From the IMG/VR virus record IMGVR_UViG_3300037507_004165, positions 1 to 64,000 of that record: DNA of 64,000 nt, one strand, 5' to 3'. Shown in pieces: positions 26,978-34,582 of this stretch. The notes beneath the pieces were generated by a model. That model searched no databases, was not told where the DNA came from, and worked only from the letters and a program-made list of their open reading frames with translations. How positions within the stretch are numbered: position 1 is the first letter of the stretch; each line of letters starts with the position of its first letter. The position numbers were made by a program, and so were the translations under genes. This stretch comes from a virus.

Positions 26978-27610
26978 ATGGATTTTTATCATATTGGCGA
27001 TCCCAAGTTTGGCATGTTCTTATACAGAAATGCAATATCAAGAGATTTAAATATTCCAGAAAGACTTGAAGCTACTATAGGAAATAGCAGTCACCAGCTT
27101 TTTAAATGGTCAGACGCAGTTGTGGGTTACAACACAAAAATGCCAGACTATAGAGACTGTGTAGATTTAAAGATGAGTCCAGATCACTGGCCATATCTAA
27201 CTCCGGAGTTTGAAGAAATTAAAAAGTGCTATGATGATGTTGACTCTAGGCTCAAAAAGTGTTTAGAGCATTACGAGTCCATGTATAACTTTAAAATGGA
27301 TTATATGGAAGCTATAAATTTTGTTAGATATAAACCAGGTCAGCACTTTGCTGTTCATACAGACCATGGCTTCTCTTATACATGTACCGTCTCATCAGTG
27401 ATGTATTTAAATGATGAATATGAAGGTGGAGAATTGTGGTTTCCATATTTAGATATCACACTTAAGCCAAAAGCTGGTGACGTAGTATTATTTCCATCAA
27501 CTTACATATATGCCCACGCATCTCTTAAGGTAAAAAGCGGAATTAAGTATTCTGCAGTTACTATGTTTGATTATAACGATAATAATCACAAGAATCATTC
27601 AGTATATTAA
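26978..27610 (+). CDS. Prolyl-4-hydroxylase-like 2OG-Fe(II) oxygenase
   Basis: A 210-residue protein with a complete P4H motif set: NFVRYKPGQHFAVHTDHG (His127, Asp129), VMYLNDEYEGGELWFP, and GDVVLFPSTYIYAHASLKVKSGIKYS with His180 and Lys190, the 2-oxoglutarate-binding lysine of animal and viral prolyl-4-hydroxylases. The lysine makes this and 28274-28825 the closest to classical P4H; the others have Arg. It starts with ATG 26978 after a GAGG box and opens the plus-strand half of the island, followed by a glutathione-peroxidase-like gene. Confidence 0.87.
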   Translation: MDFYHIGDPKFGMFLYRNAISRDLNIPERLEATIGNSSHQLFKWSDAVVGYNTKMPDYRDCVDLKMSPDHWPYLTPEFEEIKKCYDDVDSRLKKCLEHYESMYNFKMDYMEAINFVRYKPGQHFAVHTDHGFSYTCTVSSVMYLNDEYEGGELWFPYLDITLKPKAGDVVLFPSTYIYAHASLKVKSGIKYSAVTMFDYNDNNHKNHSVY

Positions 27611-27639
27611 AACGCTGAATAAGCAGAAGGTCTAGGGAA

Positions 27640-28266
27640 ATGATAGACGAAAATTTAGAGACACCTTTTATTCAAGAATTTGAAGAATCAATATATGATA
27701 TTAAAGTAAACTCCTTAAACGGAGAAAAAGACATACTAAGCAAGTATAAGGGTAAAGTGACTATGATAGTTAATGTCACTGGAGAATGCGCAAATTCAGC
27801 CCAGTATCCGCTTATACAAGATTTATATCTTGACTATAAGGACAGGGGTTTCGAGGTGCTGGCGATACCAAGTACTGATTTCTGCGAATTTGCCTACGGA
27901 GAATTTGCTGATTCTGGAGCAAGTCCAGAAAATATGAAAAAGCACATGGAAAATCATTATGGAACATTTCTTCCATATTCCGAAATGATGACAATAAAAG
28001 AAGATCTAGAAAACGGCCTACAACCGCACTACCTTTATAGGGTGCTGCAAAGTGTCAATCAAGAGCGACTAAATAAAAATATTATAGATCTTCCAGTTCA
28101 GGGAAACTTTGAAAAATTTATAATTAATAAAACAGGTAAAAAAATGTTACGTTTCTGCAATTCAGATTTACTCAATTTAGCATTTGATGCAGGAAACAGA
28201 AAAACAAATTCAGATGTAGCTTTAGCCAGAATTAAAGAGGCAATAGAATTTTTCCTCGCAGAGTAG
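27640..28266 (+). CDS. Glutathione-peroxidase-like thioredoxin-fold protein
   Basis: The 208-residue protein follows the GPx plan: YDIKVNSLNGEKDILSKYKGKVTMIVNVTGECA, with Cys50 at the position of the peroxidatic Cys/Sec, then LYLDYKDRGFEVLAIPS. The family's NQF block, which carries the catalytic Gln, is replaced by STDFCEFAYGEF, so the catalytic tetrad is incomplete. It may be a redox protein or a non-enzymatic relative. A second GPx-like gene (29843-30460) keeps the Gln block but lacks the Cys. It is placed between two P4H-like genes, 7 bases before the next, suggesting an operon in which it handles peroxide or supports the oxygenases. Confidence 0.75.
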   Translation: MIDENLETPFIQEFEESIYDIKVNSLNGEKDILSKYKGKVTMIVNVTGECANSAQYPLIQDLYLDYKDRGFEVLAIPSTDFCEFAYGEFADSGASPENMKKHMENHYGTFLPYSEMMTIKEDLENGLQPHYLYRVLQSVNQERLNKNIIDLPVQGNFEKFIINKTGKKMLRFCNSDLLNLAFDAGNRKTNSDVALARIKEAIEFFLAE

Positions 28267-28273
28267 ATCTAAG

Positions 28274-28825
28274 ATGAATGATTTTATTACAATATATAAA
28301 TCAGCAATTGATAATGACACATGCGCCGAAATTGTAAACATGCTTGAAAAAGGCAAATGGAATAGATCTTTAGTTTACGATAATCAAAATCAAGATATGT
28401 TAAAAGCTGTCGAATCAGAAAGAAGAACGTGTGACGCTTTTGATAGAACTCAGTATCTATATCATAAAATATATTCAATGATAGATCCTATTATTTCTGA
28501 AAAATTATTTAATTACATAGATAAATTTGAAGTTGAATTAGCACAAAAACAAGAGATAGTTGGCTATAATATACTTAGGTATAAAGTCGGTCAACAGGCT
28601 GTTCTTCACTGCGATGATGGCATAGGGGTTCACAGAAGAGTGTCCAGTCTTCTTTACATCAATGAAGATTTTACCGGTGGTGAGTTATTTTTCGATAAAT
28701 TAAAAATAAAGTATTCACCTAAAGCTGGAGACATACTATTTTTTCCTTCATCATTTCCGTTTTCCCATGAAGCAAAAGCAGTACAAAGTGGAACAAAATA
28801 CTGCGTAGTTCGTTTTTGGAATTAG
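28274..28825 (+). CDS. Prolyl-4-hydroxylase-like 2OG-Fe(II) oxygenase
   Basis: The 183-residue protein is a compact P4H domain: NILRYKVGQQAVLHCDDG (His112, Asp114), SSLLYINEDFTGGELFF, and GDILFFPSSFPFSHEAKAVQSGTKYCVVRFW with His165 and Lys175. The lysine and the FTGGEL block are as in animal P4H. It begins 7 bases after the GPx-like gene. The C-terminus ends at the last core strand, so no extra domain is present. It probably hydroxylates a proline-containing peptide; the FFPP proteins are candidate substrates by proximity only. Confidence 0.87.
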   Translation: MNDFITIYKSAIDNDTCAEIVNMLEKGKWNRSLVYDNQNQDMLKAVESERRTCDAFDRTQYLYHKIYSMIDPIISEKLFNYIDKFEVELAQKQEIVGYNILRYKVGQQAVLHCDDGIGVHRRVSSLLYINEDFTGGELFFDKLKIKYSPKAGDILFFPSSFPFSHEAKAVQSGTKYCVVRFWN

Positions 28826-28852
28826 GCTATAAAAATGGTATAATGATTGTTC

Positions 28853-29557
28853 ATGACTAAAATTACTCTTACAAAAACTCACCAAAATCCACCAGAAATA
28901 AAGCAGTCCAGAATCAAAAGAGATTGGATGGACGACACCTACAACAAACATGCGTACCAGTGCCTACCGCTAACTGTTGCAAATGTGACTGGTTGGGAGC
29001 TTATTCTTCAACAAGATGTCGTTGTTCAATGGGATGGCGGCAATACTGTTCCAAGAGTTCTTGAGGGAGAAACCTTAAACGGAAGATCGATAGTCATGCC
29101 GAGCATTATTGGCATAATGTCATTTTCTACCGGTTGGGCGTTTCAAACCGAAGACAATTACAGTACCTGGATTGGAGGATCACCGAATTATTTTGTCGAT
29201 GGAGCGGTTCCATTGACAGCTCATATCCCTAGTTATTGGTGGCCAGATGAGTTTAATATGAACTGGAAAATTACAAAGGTGGGAGAACCTGTTATATTTC
29301 CAGCTGGCATGCCCTTTATGCACTTTACAATCTATCACAATACACTACTGCAGGATGTTGAGTTTCAGGTAGAAAATCTCTGGGACAAGCCAGAATTAAT
29401 GCAAGAGAGAATGAATTACAGCAACGCAAAAAGTAAAAAGTTGCAAGAGCAACCATGGACATGGATGAAGGGAATAAAAACTGGTTTAAATGAAAAAGGA
29501 GAAAGAATAGGTCCAACATTCAATGGACTTCCCTCACTTAAGGAACCAAATATATGA
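28853..29557 (+). CDS. DUF6065-like protein in the oxygenase island
   Basis: From ATG 28853 (a TTG six bases upstream is a poorer start) the product has about 234 residues. The segments RDWMDDTYNKHAYQCLPLTVANVTGWEL and VVVQWDGGNT are the pattern I associate with DUF6065, a family of unknown function found in phages and bacteria near oxygenases and glycosyltransferases. A cupin-like beta fold is likely (VGEPVIFPAGMPFMHFTIY). A TATAAT-like box lies just upstream. It overlaps the next gene by 4 bases. The family call is from memory of its motifs and is moderate. Confidence 0.65.
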   Translation: MTKITLTKTHQNPPEIKQSRIKRDWMDDTYNKHAYQCLPLTVANVTGWELILQQDVVVQWDGGNTVPRVLEGETLNGRSIVMPSIIGIMSFSTGWAFQTEDNYSTWIGGSPNYFVDGAVPLTAHIPSYWWPDEFNMNWKITKVGEPVIFPAGMPFMHFTIYHNTLLQDVEFQVENLWDKPELMQERMNYSNAKSKKLQEQPWTWMKGIKTGLNEKGERIGPTFNGLPSLKEPNI

Positions 29558-29850
29558 TGCATAACCTTGTTGGCATATGGAATTTAGATGTCAAATCACC
29601 GCTTGGTATTGATAAATACCAGTTATTTATATCAGAAACTATGACAGCAGCAATTGGTGAACAGAGAGGCAAGATGCAATTTGCAGACTTTCTTGTAAAA
29701 GATGACTCTTTTTTTATGAGTGGGTTTACTGAAACACCACTTAGGACAAATGTTTCTTTGCATGGGACTTTTGATGATAATAAGATTCTTGGTAAGATAG
29801 CAATAGACAACTACTGCCTGGTAGATTTTGAGGGCACAAAAAATGGATAA
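29554..29850 (+). CDS. Small beta-barrel-like protein, unknown
   Basis: A 98-residue protein starting MHNLVGIWNLDVKSPLGID, with repeated short beta strands and a GTFDDNKILGK turn near the C-terminus. The layout (GxWNLxVKSPLG ... TPLRTNVSLHGTFD) resembles small lipocalin-like or THAP4-like barrels, but I cannot name a family. It overlaps the previous gene by 4 bases and the next by 8, so it is translationally coupled in the oxygenase operon. Possible role: ligand binding. Confidence 0.6.
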   Translation: MMHNLVGIWNLDVKSPLGIDKYQLFISETMTAAIGEQRGKMQFADFLVKDDSFFMSGFTETPLRTNVSLHGTFDDNKILGKIAIDNYCLVDFEGTKNG

Positions 29851-30460
29851 TGTATACAACATAGGAATAAAATCAATTTCTGGAGAAGAAAACTTCTTAA
29901 GAAATTTTAATGGTAAAGTTACACTATTGGTTAATATATCAAGTAAATTTGGCTATACACCAAAATGTAGTCCACTTTGGTCCTATGCAAGAACAGCTAG
30001 GCAACTATGGCAACTTCAACAAATTCACGAAGAGTTTTATGATAGAGGATTTTCTGTTATTGGTTTTCCATGTAATCAGTTTGGAAAAATGGAGCCAGGT
30101 TCAAATAGTGAGATAAAAACTTTTTTAGAAACCAATTATCCATTTATGAACTTTCCAATATCAGAAAAAATAGATGTCAATGGAAAAGACGAACACCCAG
30201 TTTATTCCTTCTTAAAAGGAAAAGAAAAAAGAAACTACTCAGACACAACAGCAGATGGAACACAGGCAGCTAGTGATGGACAAAATTTGGCTGGCCAAGC
30301 AATAGCTAGAATACCTCATAATTATGAAAAGTTCTTGATCAGCAGAAATGGTATCATGGTTTCTAGATTTAACTGGCAAGACATGCCACTAGACGACGAG
30401 CCCAGAGTTATGGGCGCAAGTTGGACAATAAGAGAAGCAATAGATGAGGTCTTAGGGTAA
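29843..30460 (+). CDS. Glutathione-peroxidase-like protein lacking the peroxidatic cysteine
   Basis: From ATG 29843 (an upstream in-frame TTG at 29828 is weaker) the product has about 205 residues. GPx blocks are clear: VTLLVNISSKFGYTPKC, EEFYDRGFSVIGFPCNQFGKMEPGS and a C-terminal YEKFLISRNGIMVSRF. At the peroxidatic position, usually SKCG, it has Phe36 (SSKFG); a Cys follows at residue 42 and could substitute. The FPCNQF block with its Gln is kept. An insertion after the first block (SYARTARQLWQLQQ) is unusual. It begins within the end of the 29554 gene and precedes the largest P4H-like gene. Confidence 0.78.
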   Translation: MDNVYNIGIKSISGEENFLRNFNGKVTLLVNISSKFGYTPKCSPLWSYARTARQLWQLQQIHEEFYDRGFSVIGFPCNQFGKMEPGSNSEIKTFLETNYPFMNFPISEKIDVNGKDEHPVYSFLKGKEKRNYSDTTADGTQAASDGQNLAGQAIARIPHNYEKFLISRNGIMVSRFNWQDMPLDDEPRVMGASWTIREAIDEVLG

Positions 30461-30463
30461 ATC

Positions 30464-31600
30464 ATGACAAATACAGAAGTGAGAACAGAAGATCCATTTA
30501 AGGATATGAATCCTTTTCCGGTATCTCCAGAAATTACAGAAGAAATAATTAAAGAAATTGGCAACATCAAGTGCGAAGTTCTCGGTCCAGGTGTTGTTGT
30601 TTTCAGAAACGCATTTAACATTGATCAAAGTCTTATATTAAACTATATTGATAGCAAAGCTGAAGATGCTCATAAAATTCGATGGACCTATCATCAGATT
30701 GATGGTGTAACCTATGGGATAAATGAAGATGGATTTAGATACAGGATGGAAGAGGTTCCCTCTACGCCAATTAGACTGTTAGATCCCGTTAATTCAACAA
30801 CACCTGAATCAGTTAAAAACTTCTTTTTATACCTCGAAGATCAGATATACAAGTGCTTACTAAAATATATCGATCATTACCCTTTGATGATAGGCAGTAT
30901 TTGGTGGAAGACAAGGGGCCATATACTCAGATATGGAGATGGCGGAAGGCTAGGCTGCCACGCGGATAACGATACTAATTACAAGGTAACAAAAGGCGTA
31001 AGGTATATGCCGAGAGGAATGGTTGCATCACGCCAAACATGTGGTGCCCTCATTTATATGAATGATTGCGTGGATACTGAAGAAGAGCTTAATGGGAAAA
31101 ACTTTACTGGCGGAAACCTTAGGTTTGTCCATCTTGGCATTTCCTATAAACCTCAAAAAGGTGATATTATATTTTTTCCAACCAACTATGTTGCATCTCA
31201 TGATGTTGAAACAATGGGCAAAGGTGTCAGATACAGTTATTTAACATTTTTTGGGCAAGGAGCAGACGATATAAAAGCAGGAATAGTAGTAGTTGAAAAA
31301 AATAAAAGCAAGCAATGGTGTCCGCCAGTTTGGTTTGACAACATTTATGATGACTATGAAAAATACTGTAAATCAGAGTATTCTATTTATTCCGATGTAC
31401 AGGGAAATGGTGTGGAGCCAGGTTGGAACCCTGTATTTCAGGGCAGAGAGGTGGCGCAGTATGGCACTACGCACGATTCAGTCGAAATTGGGTCAATGCC
31501 AGATCCGGACACTTCTGAATTATTGCCTGCCAAAAATGATCAAGATAAAGAAGATATAATGGGCCCATGTGGAACAGAGCCCCAAAAAATAGGAGAGTGA
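30464..31600 (+). CDS. Long prolyl-4-hydroxylase-like oxygenase (378 residues)
   Basis: The protein has an N-terminal ~130-residue extension and a P4H core: GHILRYGDGGRLGCHADND (His166, Asp168), GALIYMNDCVDTEEELNGKNFTGGNL, and GDIIFFPTNYVASHDVETMGKGVRYSYLTFF with His256 and Arg266. The insertion between the first ligand and the FTGG block is larger than in the short P4H genes. The C-terminal ~100 residues are hydrophilic. It shares an N-terminal pattern (a short lead, FRNAF/FPSAI, YGINEDG/YAINRSG, then WWKTRGH/WWRTLGH) with the next three genes, so these four form one paralogous subfamily. It begins 3 bases after the GPx-like stop. Confidence 0.85.
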   Translation: MTNTEVRTEDPFKDMNPFPVSPEITEEIIKEIGNIKCEVLGPGVVVFRNAFNIDQSLILNYIDSKAEDAHKIRWTYHQIDGVTYGINEDGFRYRMEEVPSTPIRLLDPVNSTTPESVKNFFLYLEDQIYKCLLKYIDHYPLMIGSIWWKTRGHILRYGDGGRLGCHADNDTNYKVTKGVRYMPRGMVASRQTCGALIYMNDCVDTEEELNGKNFTGGNLRFVHLGISYKPQKGDIIFFPTNYVASHDVETMGKGVRYSYLTFFGQGADDIKAGIVVVEKNKSKQWCPPVWFDNIYDDYEKYCKSEYSIYSDVQGNGVEPGWNPVFQGREVAQYGTTHDSVEIGSMPDPDTSELLPAKNDQDKEDIMGPCGTEPQKIGE

Positions 31601-31601
31601 A

Positions 31602-32540
31602 ATGCTACCAGAACCAATTAATTATGGAATGGGAGTAGTTTGTTTTCCTAGTGCAATAGATGTTGATCAAGATCTTATAATCCCATATTTGGCTTCTTTA
31701 AAGCAAAAAGCTGTAGAAGAAGACTACACAATAGTCAAAGAAGAAGACGGAGCTTCATATGCAATCAACAGAAGCGGACATCGATTTTCTATCGATGACA
31801 TAGATAAGGCAGCAAGCCACATAATGAATTTTTTGGATGAAAATAGTCCAAAAGAACTTGTTTCATTTTTTGAAAAATGTGAAGAAACCTTTTATAACTG
31901 CTTGCTCAGATATATAGAAATATTTCCCATGATCTTGCCCAATATCTGGTGGAGAACACTTGGTCACGTTCTTGCTTACGGTCCAAATAGCGATATGGGA
32001 ATACATAATGATAATGATGTGAACTACCAGCCTGGTTTTGAGCCAGATCTACAACTGGCAACAAGGAATGTTTTAGGTGTTATTATATATTTGAATTCTT
32101 CAGTCCCTAATAAGGAAGATATTAAAAAGTATGAATATAATAATGGGGAAATTGTTTTTGAATATGCGAATGCAACTCATCATCCTAAGGCTGGTGATAT
32201 TCTTATGTTTCCATCGAATTATCTTGGAACTCATGAAATAAAACCTTGTCTTAATGGCAGTAGGTACGCATACATAGGATACTTTGCTCAGGGTTCATCA
32301 CACCCAGAAAGAGGAATTCATGTAATTCACGGAAACTTTCCAGCAGGAAAACAAGGCCAAGTTTGGATGGAAAATATAAGAGAAGACTACGCAAAGTACA
32401 TTATTTCCAAGTATAATATAGAAGACTTAAAATCAGTAAGAGATCCAAAGCTTATATCTCTTTTAAGGGGAACCATTAGAAGATATAATAGTTCTGGAAC
32501 AGAAAAAAATCTTCCGCATAAAAAGGAAAAAAATGATTGA
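31602..32540 (+). CDS. Prolyl-4-hydroxylase-like oxygenase, long subfamily
   Basis: A 312-residue paralogue of the neighbours: YAINRSGHRF near residue 53, WWRTLGHVLAYGPNSDMGIHNDND with His135 and Asp137, VIIYLNSS, and GDILMFPSNYLGTHEIKPCLNGSRYAYIG with His211 and Arg221. The FTGG block is replaced by YNNGEIVFEY, a divergent version. It starts one base after the 30464 gene's stop and overlaps the next gene by 8 bases. Function expected as 2OG-dependent hydroxylase; substrate unknown. Confidence 0.84.
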   Translation: MLPEPINYGMGVVCFPSAIDVDQDLIIPYLASLKQKAVEEDYTIVKEEDGASYAINRSGHRFSIDDIDKAASHIMNFLDENSPKELVSFFEKCEETFYNCLLRYIEIFPMILPNIWWRTLGHVLAYGPNSDMGIHNDNDVNYQPGFEPDLQLATRNVLGVIIYLNSSVPNKEDIKKYEYNNGEIVFEYANATHHPKAGDILMFPSNYLGTHEIKPCLNGSRYAYIGYFAQGSSHPERGIHVIHGNFPAGKQGQVWMENIREDYAKYIISKYNIEDLKSVRDPKLISLLRGTIRRYNSSGTEKNLPHKKEKND

Positions 32541-33402
32541 CAATAATGTTGAAGCAGATCATTTGGGTGGTGGAGTAATCGTATTTAGATCTGCACTTGA
32601 GCTTGATTGGGATTACATTCTTAATTTTTCCAGAAACGCAATCAATAAAGAAAAAGACGAAATGTATCAACCAGCAGTAAATCCAGAAACTGGTGTTGAA
32701 TGTTACATAAATAAAAGTGGATACTTTTTTAGCAAAGACAGTGTAGAGCAAATGCCCGGAAGAGGCTCTGCAATACACAGATATGCAGATGAAAAAATAA
32801 GAGAGATATTTGAATTTATTGAAGATTCAAAAGACAGGTATCTACTTAAATATTTTGAACTTTTTCCCCTAGCCGCCAAATGCGTATGGTGGAAGGTAAA
32901 AGGGCACATAGTTCAGTATAAAAAGGGTGTTTACTTAGGATCACACTCCGATATAAGTGCAGATTATGTTTATGACGTTTGGACGCCAACTGATCAGCTA
33001 GCAACAAGAAACACTATAAGTACAGTATTTTATTTAAATAATTGTGTAGATGAGGACTTAGTAAGCGATAACACATTCTCTGGTGGGCATCATTATTTTA
33101 ATTACCTAGATATAGACTTTGCCCCCACAAGGGGTGACATACTCTTCTTTCCGTCAAACTATATGGCTGGACATGAAGTTAAGCCGGTATCTGCTGGAGA
33201 AAGATACTCCTATCTTGGCTGGTATAGCCATGGCACTCCAAACAAAGAGGTTGGAGAATCAGTTACTGATCCAATAAAAAATCCTGAAATTTCTAAAACA
33301 TCTAGCAATCTCTACATGCCAAACCTGATGGAAGACTATAAAAAATTTCTTATAAGCAGAGGTTATGGAGAGCATTCAGAGCATTTTAGGATTATGAGAT
33401 AA
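32533..33402 (+). CDS. Prolyl-4-hydroxylase-like oxygenase, long subfamily
   Basis: The 289-residue protein has VECYINKSGYFFSKDS, VWWKVKGHIVQYKKGVYLGSHSD with His138 and Asp140, VFYLNNCVDEDLVSDNTFSGGHHYF and GDILFFPSNYMAGHEVKPVSAGERYSYLG with His214 and Arg224. All iron and 2-oxoglutarate ligands are therefore present. It overlaps the previous gene by 8 bases and is 2 bases from the next, within a tightly packed plus-strand operon. Confidence 0.85.
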   Translation: MIDNNVEADHLGGGVIVFRSALELDWDYILNFSRNAINKEKDEMYQPAVNPETGVECYINKSGYFFSKDSVEQMPGRGSAIHRYADEKIREIFEFIEDSKDRYLLKYFELFPLAAKCVWWKVKGHIVQYKKGVYLGSHSDISADYVYDVWTPTDQLATRNTISTVFYLNNCVDEDLVSDNTFSGGHHYFNYLDIDFAPTRGDILFFPSNYMAGHEVKPVSAGERYSYLGWYSHGTPNKEVGESVTDPIKNPEISKTSSNLYMPNLMEDYKKFLISRGYGEHSEHFRIMR

Positions 33403-33404
33403 TA

Positions 33405-34184
33405 ATGAAAATTACTGATATAGGAAGTGGTCTTTGCGTTATAGAGGATCTATTTAATGTAGATCCAAAGTTTACAATTGAGTATATAAACTTTCTAAGA
33501 AAATTAGAACAAGATACATTTACTTATGTAGAGGAAAATGGAAAAAAGTACGCCGTTAATAGAACAGGTTTTAAGTTTGATTTAGAGTCTGTTGCGATGG
33601 CTCCAGAAAGATTTATAGACCCATTATGTAAATCTTATGAGCAAAAACCAACTGAAGAACAGGTAAAATTAGTTCAAGATCTTGAGTCTTATCTCTATAA
33701 GGTTTTGGTTGAATACTGTAAGCTATACCCCGATGCCGCCACAGTTTGCTGGTGGAGAAGTCACGGTCATTTTGCAACCTATTCAAACGGACAAAGAATA
33801 GGGTCACATTGTGATGATCAAATTCCTTACGAAGAAAGTATGGGAGCTTCTAATGAGTATCCCAAACACGCAAAAGTAAGTATAAATATATATATGAATG
33901 ATTGTGTCGAAAGTGAAGACCAATTAGATGGAACAAATTTCACTGGTGGAGCGATAAGATTTAGGCACGCAAAATATGAGCACAAACCCAAAATGGGTAC
34001 CGCTGTCATCTACCCCGCAAACTACATAGGAACACATGAGGTTACGCCAGTTACTGGTGGAATAAGAGTAGCTTACTTGGGTTCTTTTCTTTACGGAAGC
34101 CCAGAAAACTCATCCCCAAATGATAGTAGAATTTGGATGAAAAATCTAAAAGAAGACTGCAATTTCTTTCAAAGAAAAATTTAA
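33405..34184 (+). CDS. Prolyl-4-hydroxylase-like oxygenase, long subfamily
   Basis: A 259-residue paralogue and the last gene of the island: YAVNRTGFKFD, WWRSHGHFATYSNGQRIGSHCDDQ with His135 and Asp137, INIYMNDCVESEDQLDGTNFTGGAI, and GTAVIYPANYIGTHEVTPVTGGIRVAYLG with His211 and Arg221. In the core strand GDIxFFPSNY is changed to GTAVIYPANY, a mild divergence. It is followed by a 65-base gap with a TACTATAT motif and then the tail-module genes, so the island ends here. Confidence 0.85.
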   Translation: MKITDIGSGLCVIEDLFNVDPKFTIEYINFLRKLEQDTFTYVEENGKKYAVNRTGFKFDLESVAMAPERFIDPLCKSYEQKPTEEQVKLVQDLESYLYKVLVEYCKLYPDAATVCWWRSHGHFATYSNGQRIGSHCDDQIPYEESMGASNEYPKHAKVSINIYMNDCVESEDQLDGTNFTGGAIRFRHAKYEHKPKMGTAVIYPANYIGTHEVTPVTGGIRVAYLGSFLYGSPENSSPNDSRIWMKNLKEDCNFFQRKI

Positions 34185-34210
34185 AATCACGTCATAAACC
34201 CTTTCTCGGT

Positions 34211-34218
34211 TACTATAT
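34211..34218 (+). promoter_or_regulatory. TACTATAT motif upstream of gene 34250
   Basis: An exact TACTATAT ends 32 bases before ATG 34250 in the gap that follows the oxygenase island. Confidence 0.35.
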
Positions 34219-34249
34219 ATTACAGTTCCTTTATCTGTGGGGTAATTAA

Positions 34250-34534
34250 ATGCTTTACGGCAGTCCTATAAATTATAATCAGCCAAATTATTCTTATACT
34301 GGAACCCTTTATGTATATGTTCCTGGTAACCCAAATCCTATAGTAGTTCCAAATGTTTCTTTGTTCTACGCAACCACAGAAGACTATTCAAATTTAACAA
34401 CAATTAGTTTAATAAGTCTTGAAATTCAGGGAGAGGCAATTATAACCGTTGTTCCAGAAAACGAAGATTATACAGCCCTTTTAACTGCAGAAGTTCTTTA
34501 TTTGACTGGCGAAAATGAAATAGCAATAGGCTAA
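34250..34534 (+). CDS. Hypothetical small virion-module protein
   Basis: The 94-residue product (LYGSPINYNQPNYSYTG ... EVLYLTGENEIAIG) is beta-rich with Tyr/Asn/Pro-rich start and no Cys. I see no family. It stands alone between two gaps that both contain a TACTATAT motif, so it may be a monocistronic unit. It opens the neck/tail module and may be a small structural protein. Confidence 0.55.
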   Translation: MLYGSPINYNQPNYSYTGTLYVYVPGNPNPIVVPNVSLFYATTEDYSNLTTISLISLEIQGEAIITVVPENEDYTALLTAEVLYLTGENEIAIG

Positions 34535-34544
34535 TAAAAGCTTC

Positions 34545-34552
34545 TACTATAT
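34545..34552 (+). promoter_or_regulatory. TACTATAT motif upstream of gene 34583
   Basis: An exact TACTATAT ends 31 bases before ATG 34583 in a 48-base intergenic gap. Confidence 0.35.
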
Positions 34553-34582
34553 AAGAAACTGCTTATTTTAAAATGGAGATTT

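Noticed and set aside
26925-26978. A TACTATAT-like sequence on the minus strand between the divergent oxygenases as another late promoter
   Set aside because: It overlaps the possible start codons of the minus-strand gene and does not have the 27-49 base spacing seen elsewhere.
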